Shown here: piece after piece, positions 27,805 through 40,726 of the stretch
How positions within the stretch are numbered: position 1 is the first letter of the stretch
Layout: every line of letters begins with the position of its first letter
DNA from: Pegea sp. RAD2-039
Taxonomy: Eukaryota > Chordata > Thaliacea > Salpida > Salpidae
Assembly: GCA_034620365.1 (NCBI GenBank)
Contig: JAQGEQ010000071.1
Location: forward strand, 1,984,001 to 2,048,000
Direction: 5' to 3'
DNA length: 64,000 nucleotides
Translations under genes and position numbers: made by a program
Notes under the pieces: model-generated
The model's database searches: none
The model's input: only the letters and a program-made list of their open reading frames with translations
Told to the model about the DNA's origin: nothing

Positions 27805-28740
27805 TGGAAGTTCAGAATCCAGCACACAAAGTCTGAGCTTATAACTTTCTCCCTTAAGCCAGCTGCAAATTCCTCGAACCAATACTCAATCAATAGATTT
27901 ATTATTCAACGAATATCTTCGGTCCTACACCTCGGTATTACTCTGTCATCTGACTTTAAATGGCACAATTATGTATAAAAATCTTTCCAAAATCAATCAA
28001 CCTTGTTTACTTCATTAAAAATCCTTTTAATTCTAAGGATCCATACTTCTGTATCAATCTCTTCAAATTGTACGTACGTAAAGTTCTTGAATACAATGTT
28101 AGTGCATGGATGTCAGATCAAGTTGGTGATATCAAAAGAATCGAGTCTGTTCAGGCAACATTTACAGGAAACTTAATATAAAATATGATAGTTATAAACA
28201 ACGTCTCAGCTTCTTAAGTATTCTTTGGAAATTCGACGGATTAAATACGACTTAATTCTTATTTTAAAAATCATCCGAAATTTAATTGACATTCAATTCG
28301 ATACTTTATTTTCCATTAGTCCTTCCCTCAAGTTATATCAACTCAGACGACACACATTACATCTTAATAAGCCCAAATCACCTGGTACTTTAATCAGAGC
28401 AATTTTTTTTCAGAATGCACAATTAGACTTCGAACCAGCTGTAATCAGACATTGTTATGTCAGAATCACTCGCGTTGTTCAATCAGAAGTTGGGCCGTTA
28501 TAATATTACCAACACTGCCGTTTATGAACTCTGAATTTTCCTTTTTTTAAATATTATTATAATTCTATGTAATTGTTCACTGTTATATGCTTTGAGGACT
28601 ACTGAAATGCCATGTGTTACATCTTTTTCTCTCTATTTTTCTAAATTAATAGATGTTATTTGTGAGAATATGTGTTAGCGGGAGGTACTCTCTTCAGGCA
28701 CCTTCCTTCGCATTTGTTGCAAAGAATAAATTTTAAAGAT
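27805..28740 (+). mobile_element. 5'-truncated second copy of the non-LTR retrotransposon, copy B
   Basis: Closely similar to 21087-22000 over almost its whole length. It starts near GTTCAGAATCCAGCACACAA, contains LYVRKVLEYNVSAWMSD where copy A has LYVRPILEYNVSAWMSD, and ends with the same 3' tail (GCGGGAGGT, loop, CACCTTCC). It carries the same stop after TFTGNLI and the same frame change before IKYDLILILKIIRNLIDI as copy A. Not functional. Confidence 0.88.
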
Positions 28741-29364
28741 ATCATTTTAAATGACTAAAAACTGTTTCTGCCAATTTGAAAACAGATAAAAGGTTTTAAT
28801 ATAAAAGATAAATAAAATAGCTTCAGTAAAATGATTATAAAACTTTTTAGTAATCATAAAAGTATTTACTTTTATAAAATAATTCCTCTGAAAGAATAGT
28901 TAAGATATTATTGTAAATGTGTAAAAGAAAAACAGATATTCTAAAAATAATGATTTGATTACAACTGAGATTATAATGAAGTTCTGGAAGTTTAAGAACT
29001 TCTTATCTTAACGTTTTTAATTTTTTCGATTTTTTGTAAATACTAATTTAATCTCGTCTATATTTCATCTTATTTCATTTTGAACCAAAAATTGAATTTT
29101 TGTTTCCATTTGACAAATAATAAATTGTATAAATCAGAAAATTGATTCACTTTGTTTAATTTCTTTTAACAACAAACATCAACAACTTATACATAGAGAG
29201 AACCAAGCTAAAAATATAACAATAGATGACATCACACATATGACGTCACTCATATCACGTAACAACATATGACGTCAGCAAAATAGTTTGTTGCAACATT
29301 AGTAAAAAATCGGTTACCATAAAATCAACTGCATGCAAATAAGTGGGAAGGTAATTAGGCAGTT

Positions 29365-32300
29365 TTACAAATATGAAGAAGGTGATGATTTAGTGGATAG
29401 GGAATCAGAGGATCTAAAGACACTTGAAACGACGGAATGTGTTTCAGGGACTTCATTTCTTCGATCAATTTTGTTTCGTGTAATCGAACCGAGTGTCTTC
29501 TGAAACCAACTGTTGTTTGCAACTTCTAATTGTTTGTTTGTTGAAACTAAACGATGTTCAATTTCCTGAAAGGCAAAGAAAGTATTTCTTCACAAGTATC
29601 CCAATGAAGATCAGAAAGTGATGAAGATCAGGATGTGATGAAGATCAGGATGTGATGAAGATCAGGATGTGATGAAGATTAGGAAGTGATAAAGATTAGT
29701 AAGTGATGAAGATCAGGAAGTTATGAAGATTAGGATGTGATAAAGATTAGGAAGTGATGTAGATCAGAAAGTGATGAAGATTAAGATGTGATGAAGATTA
29801 AGATGTGATGAAGATTAGGATGTGATAAAGATTAGGAAGTGATGAAGATTAAGATGTGATGAAGATTAGGAAGTGATGAACATTAAGATGTGATGAAGAT
29901 TAGGTTATAAAGATCAGGAAGTGATGAAAATCAAGAAGTGATGAAGATCATGATGTGATGAAGATTAAGAAGTGATGAAGATCAGGATGTGATGATGATC
30001 AGAAAGTGATAAAGATCAGGATGTGATGAGGATCAGGACTGGATGTAGATGAAATAAGATGAAGATGAGATAAACATTAGATAAAAGTAAGTATTCAGTA
30101 AAGATGTAGATGATCTTCAGATGCAAGAGATCAACTCACTTGGATATGACATTCTGACTGAACTAATTTCAACTTAGTTTCAGCAAGTTCTAACTCAACA
30201 TTTCGAATTTGTTCTTTTAAGTGAACATCTTCAGGATTTAAAGGTTCCAAATTTACTTCTAAAAATTTTCCATCAGAAGTCTGAACAAATATCAAACATT
30301 GACGTCATCAACAGTGACGTCATCAGTATTGACGTCATCACTTACTTTTGCACTTTTTAATTCTTGTTGGTGAATTTTTTGAAGATTTTCAATTCTTTTA
30401 CTCAACTGTGAAACAATCATTTTATAATCAGAAACAATTTTATTTTTCGCTTCAATTTCTTCTTCCTGTTTACTTGCTTCTCGTCGATACATCTCTTTAA
30501 CCTGTAGTCATGTGATTAGCACTGATGACGTCATCAAATGATGACGTACTTGTTTCGCTTCTTCTATTAATCTCTGGTTTTCTTCATTTAATTCTGAAAC
30601 TCTTCTTCTCGATGTTCTCAGATCATTTATCGAAACTTCAAGATCATTTCGAAGAACTTCTGCATGATTCATCGTCTGAAAGAAATTTATTATTTTTTTA
30701 TTTTTGAACAGAATTGTCTGCTCCTCAAATTAATTGTCAGTTTGAGTATCTTAAACATATTCTGGGTCCCCTAAACATAATCTGGGTCCCCTAAACATAA
30801 TCTGGGTCTCCTAAACATACTCTGGGTCCCCTAGACATATTCTGGGTCCCCTAAACATAATCTGGGTTTCCTAAACATAATCTGGGTTTCCTAAACATAA
30901 TTTGGGTCCCCTAAACATAATTTGGGTCCCCTAAACATAATCTGGGTCCCCTAAACATAATCTGGGTCCCCTAAACATAATCTGGGTTTCCTAAACATAA
31001 TCTGGGTCTCCTGAACATATTCTGGGTCCCCTAAACATAATCTGGGTCCCCTAAACATACTCTGGGTCCCCTAGACATATTCTGGGTCCCCTAAACATAA
31101 TCTGGGTCCCCTAGACATATTCTGGGTCCCCTAAACATAATCTGGGTCCCCTAAACATAATCTGGGTTTCCTAAACATAATTTGGGTCCCCTAAACATAA
31201 TTTGGGTCCCCTAAACATACTCTGGGTCCCCTAAACATAATCTGGGTTTCCTAAACATATTCTTGGTCCTCTAAACATATTCTGGGTCCCCTAAACATAT
31301 TCTGGGTCCCCTAAACATAATCTGGGTCCTCTAAACATATTCTGGGTCCCCTAAACATAATCTGGGTTTCCTAAACATAATCTGGGTTTCCTAAACATAT
31401 TCCTGGTCCTCTAAACATATTCTGGGTCCCCTAAACATAATCTGGGTTTCCTAAACATAATTTGGGTCCCCTAAACATAATCTGGGTCCCCTAAACATAA
31501 TCTGGGTCCCCTAAACATAATCTGGGTTTCCTAAACATAATCTGGGTTTCCTAAACATAATCTGGGTCCCCTAAACATAATCTGGGTCCCCTAAACATAC
31601 TCTGGGTCCCCTAGACATATTCTGGGTCCCCTAAACATAATCTGGGTCCCCTAGACATATTCTGGGTCCCCTAAACATAATCTGGGTCCCTAAACATAAT
31701 CTGGGTTTCCTAAACATATTCTGGGTCCCCTAAACATAATTCTGGGTCCCCTAAACATAATCTGGGTTTCCTAAACATATTTCTGGGTCCCCTAAACATA
31801 TTCTGGGTCCCCTAAACATAATCTGGGTCCTCTAAACATATTGGGTCCCCTAAACATAATCTGGGTCCCCTAAACATAATCTGGGTTTCCTAAACATATT
31901 CTTGGTCCTCTAAACATATTCTGGGTCCCCTAAACATAATCTGGGTCCCCTAAACATAATCTGGGTCTAAACATAATTTGGGTCCCCTAAACATAATCTG
32001 GGTCCCCTAAACATAATCTGGGTCCCCTAAACATAATCTGGGTTTCCTAAACATACTCTGGGTCCCCTAAACATAATCTGGGTTTCCTAAACATATTCTT
32101 GGTCCTCTAAACATATTCTGGGTCCCCTAAACATATTCTGGGTCCCCTAAACATACTCTGGGTCCCCTAAACATAATCTGGGTCTCCTAAACATAATCTG
32201 GGTCTCCTAAACATATTCTGGGTCCCCTAAACATAATCTGGGTCCTCTAAACATATTCTGGGTCCCCTAAACATAATCTGGGTTTCCTAAACATAATCTG

Positions 32301-35300
32301 GGTCTCCTGAACATAATCTGGGTCCCCTAAACATATTCTTGGTCCTCTAAACATAATCTGGGTCCCCTAAACATAATCTGGGTCCTCTAAACATATTCTG
32401 GGTACCCTAAACATAATCTGGGTCCTCTAAACATATTCTGGGTCCCCTAAACATAATCTGGGTCTCCTAAACATATTCTGGGTCCCCTAAACATAATCTG
32501 GGTCCTCTAAACATATTCTGGGTCCCCTAAACATAATCTGGGTTTCCTAAACATACTCTGGGTCTCCTGAACATAATCTGGGTCCCCTAAACATATTCTT
32601 GGTCCTCTAAACATATTCTGGGTCCCCTAAACATAATCTGGGTTTCCTAAACATAATCTGGGTCCCCTAAACATATTCTGGGTCCCCTAAACATAATCTG
32701 GGTTTCCTAAACATAATCTGGGTCCCCTAAACATAATCTGGGTCTCCTAAACATAATCTGGGTTTCCTAAACATAATCTGGGTCCCCTAAACATAACCTT
32801 GGTCTCCTGAAAACATCCTTGGACCCTTCCGGGGGTCAGTTAAATCATTTTAATTGAATTTTACTTTTTCCAGTTGAGTGGCCATCGTTATTTTCAAGGT
32901 ATTCATCTCCGTCGCCAATTCATCATTTTCTAGTTCTAATCTCATATTTGCTTCCATCAACTTCTTGTTTTCTCGCTGTTGATCACATGATTAGTGCTTG
33001 TGACGTCATCATCACGACCCCATCTCACCTCGCTACGAACTACGCGATCTTCTCCTAGTGAAAGACGATCTCGAACTTGAAGATAATCTTTCTCGTATCT
33101 TTTCAGTTTTCGTTGAGAGATCTAAAAGAAGAAGATTGGGAATAAGGAGAAGAAATTGAAGAAGACTAACTTTTGTGGTGACGGCTGTTAAAATCAGATT
33201 CGAAGTATTTTCTTCGTTTCGATATCTCTTTGGAAGTTGAACTCGAAAGTATTTGAGGATTCCTTCGAAGTCTAGAGTGAGTAACTCTTGTCGAGAAAGT
33301 TGTAATAATGAAAGAGCCACACAGAATATCATGGATTCTCCCTTTTCAATAATCAGTTTGAATTAATAACAAAAAAGAGATTTCTACAAACCTCTGATAG
33401 AAAGATATCAATAACTTGATAAACCATATTTAAAGGGAACTTTGCTGTAAATAAAGTTAAAAACCATTGACTTGAAAACATGTGACATTGAATTCCCAGC
33501 TCTTTAAAATGTTCCGCTAAATTTGGCATCAATTCCTAAAAAGAAAAATGAAAGAAAATGATTATTAAAAAATTTAGTTGAATTTCAACTACCTAGCAAC
33601 AGCCTACCAACTACCTAGCAACCATCAACAACGTAGCAACATAAAACTTACATCAATTGCTCTTTCCAGTTGAAAAAATTTCAAATGTAGATCCTCAAAT
33701 CCATTTTTAAACAAATCTCTCATCTTATAATCAAACATAATCTTAACTAGCACATGAAAGGCTTGTTCCTCAGGCATCTGTCACGTGATAAGCTAGTGAC
33801 GTCATCAACTAGTGACGTCATACTCACGTGTAAGAGTAAGGTAGCAGCGAGAAAGGACAAACCCTGACAGTAACCGACTTCTTGATCAAACAAAGAGTAA
33901 GCTTTTGAGATTCGGTATAGAGAGTCTTGCCCAGTTCCAATAGATTTAAAATAATCATGAGCCGGAAACGTTCGATGAATATCGCGCTGTATCACGTGCT
34001 CTTGTGGCGACGCCTGTAATGTATTCTATGACGTCATCGATCATACACATGTGGATGGTTACCATGGTGATGAGTAAGCGGTAACGATCCAGCATTTTTT
34101 GGTTGTCATGACAGCCCGCTAACAGCTGCCACACTTCACAACGAAGAGCTTCTGGTACCCCGCGACCAGCTCGAACCAACCCTCGAAGTCCTGATGGTCT
34201 TTTCGACAAATCACAGCGCCATCTAGCGAGTGTTTCACCCCATCGCGTCAATAACGCATCTGAACATTCTTTGCTAACTTCACCGCTTCCACTTAGCAAC
34301 GGTTCGTCCGTATCTGATGATGACGTCATGATGATGATGAGAATAATGACGTCATCACTCACCATCATCATCAACTTCATCTTGCTGACAGGTTGAACTA
34401 AAAGTCGCTTCATTAGTTCCGCTTCGCTGCTTCTGAAGCTTCGAAGCGCTTTCAATACGCGATACTTCGTACAAAACTTTATTTGTTCCGCGTTTTTCCT
34501 TCTGCAAATCAGTTGTTGAGTGGGGAAATTCCCTAAACTGAAACCAACCTCAATTAAATGAAGAAAGAAATCTTCGCGTAAAATTTTACGACCAAAATAC
34601 CAAAACTTTTCGTTCTGTGGGAAAATTCGCGCTTTTGTCTCGATCAGAAATCGAACTGGTTCTTCGATTTCTTGAATCACTACGTCAATAGCGACGCTAA
34701 GAAATACTCGAGTTCCTACAAAGAAGAGATGACGTCACAAAATCATGATGACGTCAGTTAAAGAACCTTTTTGTGTTTCAGTATTAAGAAGTTTGAAATG
34801 AGACTGGCGAGGATTCCAAGATGCTACAGCTTGATATGAACCATCAGTTGAAATTCCACCATTTAATGACGATGATGTCGTTGGATTTCGAATCATTTCA
34901 AGAAGATGCATATCTCCCTGTTTGACATTTCTTCCCGGAGTCAACAGAAGTCCGAAGCATCTAAAATATTTGAAACAAATTAATAAAAATATTTGAAAAA
35001 AAAGTTTTATTTCATTTTATATGTCCCTCATTTTGTCCAAAACTGGGTCGTAACCTTTTAGTGAAAACCAATTGTTAAAAACAATTAAGTAAATTGATAA
35101 AATCTACAAGAAAAGCAATTTGAAAAACGGAGATAAATTAAATTTTAATCCTAAAATTAATGATTTTGTAATACTGCGCTTTAAAAACCAACAAATAGAA
35201 AAGTTTAAAATATCACAGGGTATATAAAGAATCTACATTTATTATGCGGTTTGTGGAATATATACTTCCCAAATTAAACGGAAATTTATTCAATAAACGT

Positions 35301-37030
35301 GTTTCAGTTCACTGATTAATTCTTAATTTGAAAAAAATCCCCGATTTGCATTTTAATTGTATTTTTTCAAATCCAAAGCTAAGTTAGAAACAAGAAGATC
35401 TGCTATTGGCTCATTGTTGTCACGTGACTATATTCATTTACATAAATTCTTCTCGCGTACACTGACATCATCACTGATTACGTCAGAGGGTTCATTTTAC
35501 GACAGTTTTGTTTTGAAGAATGAAAGATTTGAATAAAATGTTGAATTAGAAATGAAATTATTTCAACCTAAAAATGAACAAGAAACTAAATCAACAAGTT
35601 CAGTTTTGAGAAGTTTCGCGCATCACTTGATCCATAAAACTTATTGGTTGATTTATAAACTTGAAAGGGTAGAAAAGACCTTATTTATCGCCTAGTAACA
35701 TTTGTTCACCTTTCAACGGTTAGTTGGAGGTTTGAAGTTTGAACAACTTCAACAAACACTTTTTTCTCCAAATTTTTTCGGAATTTGAAACAAGAAGAAG
35801 TTTTATCCCAAGGAATAGTCGCAAAACCTCCTCTGCCATCATCTTCCCTGAGAGGAACAAAAAAGTTAACTTCCGGAAAGATCAATCTCTGAAGATCAAC
35901 TTCAACTCACTTGATTTCAAGTGAAACTTCAAATGCAAAGCAATCATCATCAACAACACGTCTTCCACTAGATGGCGGTAAAGACTCTAAAGATAATTCC
36001 CCATCGCGTTTGGTGACATCATTCTCATCACCCTCGCCGATCTGAGACGTCATTTGAGTTGCTGATGACGTCAACGTAGTAGGGATAGTGCGAAAAGCAG
36101 ATTCAAAATGATACAACACTTTTTTGACCTAAACAAGATGACATCATCAATTCGATTCGACTTTTACGTCACCACAAACCGCGTCAGAAAGCTGACAGCG
36201 AAACACGTGACATTGAAAGAAGCCAGATGGTTGATGAGATTCAGTGAATGCAAAACAATCGGTTTGGTTGCCACGACAACAAAACAAAATCGAATAAAGA
36301 TGAAAAGAAGCGATGACGATGTTGCTATCGCCGCTTTCCAACAACCTGTGACGTCATTGTGATGGTAATGACGTCATCAACACACATGAGTACCTCACAC
36401 AACCGTCAGCTTGATTTGGAACACTTAATTTGATTTCTATGTTTTTGGTTTCATTTGATCGTGAACTTAACACTGAAATCGTGTCTTGAGCTTCTTGTTC
36501 GCTTCTGGCGTCTGATACGGAAGAACATCCAAGATAAAAGACATTATGAAAAAGGATGCATGTTTCATCTTCGGGTAAAACTCTTTCTTCATCATCTATG
36601 GTACATGATCAATGATGACGTCATCAAAGACATCAACTTACGTTTGATGTTTATTTGTTCAACTTCTTTTGCTAAAATTTCTTCATTGTTATCCTAAAAA
36701 ATATATTTTTTAATAAATTCAAAAAACTGTTTTAAATCTAGAAGAAATCATAAAAATTAGTTTACTAATTAACCTTTAAATCTTACAATTTAAAAAAAAG
36801 TCTTTTTAAAATCTTAAAATCCATTTTATCTAATTATTTTTTACTTTCAATTCTTTATCAAAATACACTTTTAAAAAAATCGAAAAATTCACTTTACAAC
36901 TTCTTATATTTTATTTTTTAATCTAAAAATTTCTTTTTAAGAATACAACCTGTAAATTTGTGCTTGTTTCATTTGTGGTTTGAATCACTTCAAATTCAGA
37001 TAAACTTTCAGAAGATAAACTACCTTCCAT
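29365..37030 (-). CDS. RABGAP1: RABGAP1/RABGAP1L-type Rab GTPase-activating protein, multi-exon
   Basis: Start ATG at 37030-37028 (MEGSLSSESLSEFE), the first ATG after an in-frame stop; stop TAA 29367-29365. Order: PTB domain (VFYLGCSSVSDARSEQEA near 36520; NQTDCFAFTESH near 36250; FEVSLEIK near 35910), an exon at about 35860-35710 (EDDGRGGFATIPW), the kinesin-like region (CFGLLLTPGRN, DMHLLEM, EEPVRFLIET), the acidic linker (DEPLLSGSGEVSKEC) and TBC (PEALRCEVWQLLAGCH; arginine finger in IQRDIHRTF; glutamine finger in GYCQG). A coiled coil follows (QLPKRYRNEENT, EANMRLELENDEL, SQLSKRIENLQ), ending WFQKTLGSITRN. This matches the vertebrate RABGAP1 pair throughout; both catalytic fingers are intact. 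It stimulates GTP hydrolysis on Rab proteins in endosome/Golgi traffic (family knowledge). Many introns hold TGACGTCA motifs; two hold long minisatellites. Confidence 0.93.
29600..30050 (-). repeat. 17-bp minisatellite in a RABGAP1 intron
   Basis: About 25 imperfect copies of GATGAAGATCAGGAAGT (with ATT/ATC and GATGT/GAAGT variants) on the plus strand, so the gene's sense strand reads ACTTCCTGATCTTCATC. The array fills most of the intron between the last coding exon (to about 29575) and the preceding coiled-coil exon (from about 30140). The same unit occurs in RFC1. Confidence 0.92.
30740..32815 (-). repeat. 20-bp minisatellite, about 2.1 kb, in a RABGAP1 intron
   Basis: About 100 copies of the 20-bp unit TCTGGGTCCCCTAAACATAA. 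Variants cluster at two places: CCC/TTC/TCC/CTC after GGGT, and AATC/ATTC/ACTC at the join. A few units are indels of 1-3 bases (near 31690, 31740, 31850 and 31965). The array lies between coiled-coil exons ending near 32870 and starting near 30680 (minus strand), so it does not touch coding sequence. Confidence 0.96.
33590..33650 (-). repeat. Short intronic repeat of CTACCTAGCAAC
   Basis: Three or four copies of CTACCTAGCAAC-like 12-mers in a RABGAP1 intron. The core TAGCAACC also occurs on the sense strand of the calnexin minisatellite (CTTAGCAACC), so both may come from a favoured intron sequence. Confidence 0.5.
34970..35710 (-). other. Large RABGAP1 intron with a promoter-like dispersed block
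   Basis: A roughly 740-base intron, long for this gene, between the exon ending QLTVER and the exon beginning near CFGLLLTP. It holds AT-rich sequence and, at 35393-35475, a block with ATTGGCTCA (inverted CCAAT box), GTCACGTGAC (E-box palindrome) and TTCTCGCGTACA. A related block occurs inverted at 47262-47345. Confidence 0.65.
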
Positions 37031-37931
37031 CAATAAAAACTCTAATTCATCAGATTTAGTTTAATAAAAAATAAAAACTTTTAAAATCTTTCTAAAAATC
37101 AACAAAACTTTTCAGTAAAAAGAGAAATAATTCAAAACAAATATTTGATAAGTTGGTAAAAATGTTTACTCCTACATAAAAAAGTTTTAAAATAAGTAAA
37201 CATGAAAGCTCTTTGTTAATAAAATAATTTTTGCTTGCCTAATCATTTGAAATTTTGAATCTGTAAATTATGATTTCTATTCAAAGATAGTAAACACAAA
37301 AAAAGAAATGTTGAAAAAAATCTCTTTGTATAGTTTTTTTTTCTACAGAAGGATACAATTTGCTTTTTAAATCAATATTTTTAAAAGCTTAATCTTATCA
37401 TTCTTCGTCTAAATATACTTAAATTATTTAGATAATTTCTGAGAAAATTTCTAAAAAATCAATTTAATAAACTTTGAAAGAAAACATTTGTAATCATATC
37501 TCAAAAGTGAGTAAGAAAATTTGTTTTTCATGATTATATGTTGTTGTTGTTGTTTTTATGCTGATATCTTTAATATTATTCATATTACTAATGAAACTAT
37601 CAATATAAAAAATAAATTCAAATTTTGTTGATTCAAAGTTAAATAAAACAATAAATTTATATTCTTAATTATTTATCTTTCAAAGAAAATAATAAAAAAA
37701 TCAATTTGAATATATGAACAAAACTAAACAACAAAAATCTCCAATATTAGTTTATTCATCTCAATAAATTTAAATCAAAACCAAATTTTATAAATATTGT
37801 TAATAAAATTTCAGAGAACCCTAAAATTTTCATTGAAACAGAATTCACTTAGTTTTTAAATGGAGAAAGTTATTAAATAATTTAGAATAAAAACTATTTT
37901 TCTAGAAATGAATTAACAACTAAATAAGTGT

Positions 37932-38549
37932 TTATTTCTTCCAAAAGTAAATATCTCTAGAAAGTTTTGACTGAAATTTCTTAAACCAATCTTCTAGCAC
38001 AGAAAGAGGCACATATTGTGCTTGAGAAGCAGATGATATGTTTGTAGATTGTTGAACTTTTTCCACAATTTGTTCAGGAGTGACAGAAAAAGATGAAATG
38101 TAATTGAAAAGGCCAGAACACATGGAAGTAACAAACTGATTAAAAGTATTACCAACTTTTTCTGCTGAATCAAGTGAAGAAATTTGATTTAATATTTCAC
38201 CTAATGGTTCTATAGAAATACCAACTTGTGCTTGATTAGCTGAGGCCATATTACTAAAAGCATGAGTTACACCCAAACAATTTTTTTGATTTTTTAAACC
38301 AGATATTTTAAATACAGCTGATGGCTTTTCATTAGTAATATGTCCAATCAATTGCCAATTTTCAACATCTCCTGACCAACTTAGATAAACTGAACCTCCA
38401 AAACCATCTGGAAAAGGTATTTGGCCAGTCATAAACACAATAATATGATTAACTTTGTCTAAATTATCCAAATTAAACACCATTCTTCTATCATCAACTC
38501 TAATACCATCTGTTTGAACTAATTGACCAGCTTGTATAACAGCAAACAT
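37932..38549 (-). CDS. HIKESHI: Hikeshi (OPI10 family) heat-shock HSP70 nuclear import carrier
   Basis: A single open exon of 205 residues starting MFAVIQAGQLVQTD. The frame extends 25 codons further upstream, but this start aligns with the family N-terminus (MFG...AGRLVQT). Matches across the length: VNHIIVFMTGQIPFPDGFGG, KPSAVFKISGLK, QVGISIEPL and the C-terminus KFQSKLSRDIYFWKK. Length is close to human Hikeshi (197). The family carries HSP70s through nuclear pores during heat stress by binding FG nucleoporins. Its neighbours are heavily split, whereas this gene has no intron in the coding part. A retrocopy is possible, but no poly(A) tract or target-site repeat is evident and the frame is intact. 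Confidence 0.95.
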   Translation of the reverse strand: MFAVIQAGQLVQTDGIRVDDRRMVFNLDNLDKVNHIIVFMTGQIPFPDGFGGSVYLSWSGDVENWQLIGHITNEKPSAVFKISGLKNQKNCLGVTHAFSNMASANQAQVGISIEPLGEILNQISSLDSAEKVGNTFNQFVTSMCSGLFNYISSFSVTPEQIVEKVQQSTNISSASQAQYVPLSVLEDWFKKFQSKLSRDIYFWKK

Positions 38550-38559
38550 TTTTAATACA

Positions 38560-40726
38560 CAAAAATTCAATTGTACAATTAGTCTAAAATAAAAGTGTTT
38601 GTTTAATTTAATATTTACAATCAACTTACAAAACTAAATATATTTAAATTACAAAAATACAAGAATAAAATCTAATGTTTATTACTTATAAATTTATAAT
38701 TGAAAGTGTTTTAATAAAGTTTTATTACAAACGATTAATGCAAGCAATAAACTTTTGCTAATTTCTATAAATTCTTTCACCAATAATAAAACTTTTTGGG
38801 CGAATTTCTTTATGCGCCAAAATGTAATATAAAAAAGTAGCTAATGCGGAAAAACAAGTTGAAAATACTGCGTGTACACGATTACAACACTTAATCTTAT
38901 GAAAAAGACAAAAAAAAACTTACAGTAAAGTATAAGGAGGAAACTGTGATACCAAAATATTATTTAGTTGTATTGTTTGCTAAAATTAACCTACTTCTAA
39001 AGAGATTCTAGAATATTCCTTAGATTTCTTAGATAACAAAATAGTATTGGTAAAAATAGAAAATATTTAATTATAGATGAAATACTTTAAATGAAATGGA
39101 TCTTTTAAATTTTTTTTCTCACAAAAAGACTTGAAAAACATTAAAAAGTAATTTGAATAAATAAAACAAAAAAATAATAATGATCATTAACATAAAATAT
39201 AGTTTGATAATATGAATTTTAAGCCTCTTTAATTATCTAATAATATAAAAACTATATGAAATGTTTGACTATAGGTAAAAGCCAAGCATTAATTAATAAC
39301 CTCTTAAACAAATTACTATGTATAACTTATATATGGGCTTCTCACATGTAAATCAGTTTTTGCTAGAATATTAATTAAAGGTTTATAACTATAAGTTATA
39401 AAGCACCGCCAACTGGGTGCAGCTACATAACTTGGCTGGCGTGGAGAGTAGAATCCTGCTGCACGGACAACAACTTCCATAACTTCTTTGGAACAAATAT
39501 GCAACGCATATATACATGCATGGCTGTTCGCGGTCGAAATGGGCCAAAAAATAATTATAAGTAAAAATAGGTAAAAAAATTAATTTGTATTTTATTCTCT
39601 TGAAATTATAAAACAAAATATTTTTATATGGTCGTATTTCTTTTTTTTATCAATCATCGGACTTGCTTTGCGTAAAGAATTTTTAAAACTAAACGATAGT
39701 TAAGCAAAATAGCTCCAAAAGTGACTTTGAAAACTGCATTATTGCTCTGTAAGCACTTATATCATAGAATATAATCTAAAATTAATCAAAATATCCAAAA
39801 TAAAAAATACATATATACAATTCATTACAAATAAATAGAAGTCTGTTTAATCTGCCGTTTTAATAACAGCATCATTTTTTAATATTTATTCATCTGGTAT
39901 AAATATTATATACATATATAAGATCCCAAATTCTCTTTGACTAGTTGAATTTTATGAAAATCATTATAAAAATATGAAAAAATTAAGCTAATTTATTTCA
40001 GTGATTTAGGGCCCAAATTGTATAAAGTCATTTTATTCTGTTCTAGTTAGTGCCTCGCTTAAAAATGTTCAAATATTATACAAGTTTCTTTCAGATTTTC
40101 AAGATTACGTTTTTGTTCTATTACTTCTACTCTGAATATTATATAAGATAGATTAATTTATTTACTTATTGCTAATTTTCTTGTTTAAATTTCTTCAGTA
40201 TCATTTTATAATGTTTTTTTGAAATATGTATTTTATAAAATTATTTTTTTAGAACTTTTTATCTTGATAAGTTGTCTATTCATATAAGTGTCAAAATATT
40301 ATCAAGATTTTTATCATTATTCAGAAAAGGTAAGTATATTCGTCATGTAACTTATTTAACTTGTATGTATCAGTAAATTTAACATTTATTTCTATCAAAA
40401 TGTATTTTTAATATATTTTAGAGATTTATTTTTAATTTATTTTAGATTTTGTTTATTTCTTCTCTTATAAAAATACTTATAGATATTTATTGTATGAAAA
40501 TTAATGTTTTTATAAATATAGTTGTAATAATTAAATTACTTTCATAAATTCAGATTACATTTTATTAAATTAGAATTAATCTTAAATTATATTTTTGTTT
40601 TTTTCTAAAATTTTGTTTTCAAAATGTTTTCTTTCAATTATTTTGTAATCTTTTATTTGTAAACTATAGTTTTCTTTTCAGCATTTTTAATTTCCAAAAG
40701 TTATCCAAATAATTTTCCTATCAAAA
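38560..40726. other. Divergent intergenic region Hikeshi/RFC1
   Basis: About 2.2 kb of AT-rich sequence separating the divergent starts of Hikeshi and RFC1. It contains one SINE-like fragment (39395-39545). No TGACGTCA motif and no convincing open frame. Confidence 0.55.
39395..39545 (+). repeat. SINE-like dispersed repeat fragment, copy C
   Basis: Shares GGCTGGCGTGGAGAGTAGAA and TCCTGCTGCACGG with 18900-18940 and 47045-47085, preceded by a GGGTGCAGCTACATAAC segment. GC-rich compared with its surroundings. No coding potential is supported. Confidence 0.65.

Noticed and set aside
29600..32815. Regular repeats that could be read as a CRISPR array
   Set aside because: The units are head-to-tail with no unique spacers, lie in introns of a eukaryotic gene and have no cas genes nearby.
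37200..37930. A gene between RABGAP1 and Hikeshi
   Set aside because: AT-rich spacer without a coding pattern; only homopolymer-rich short frames.
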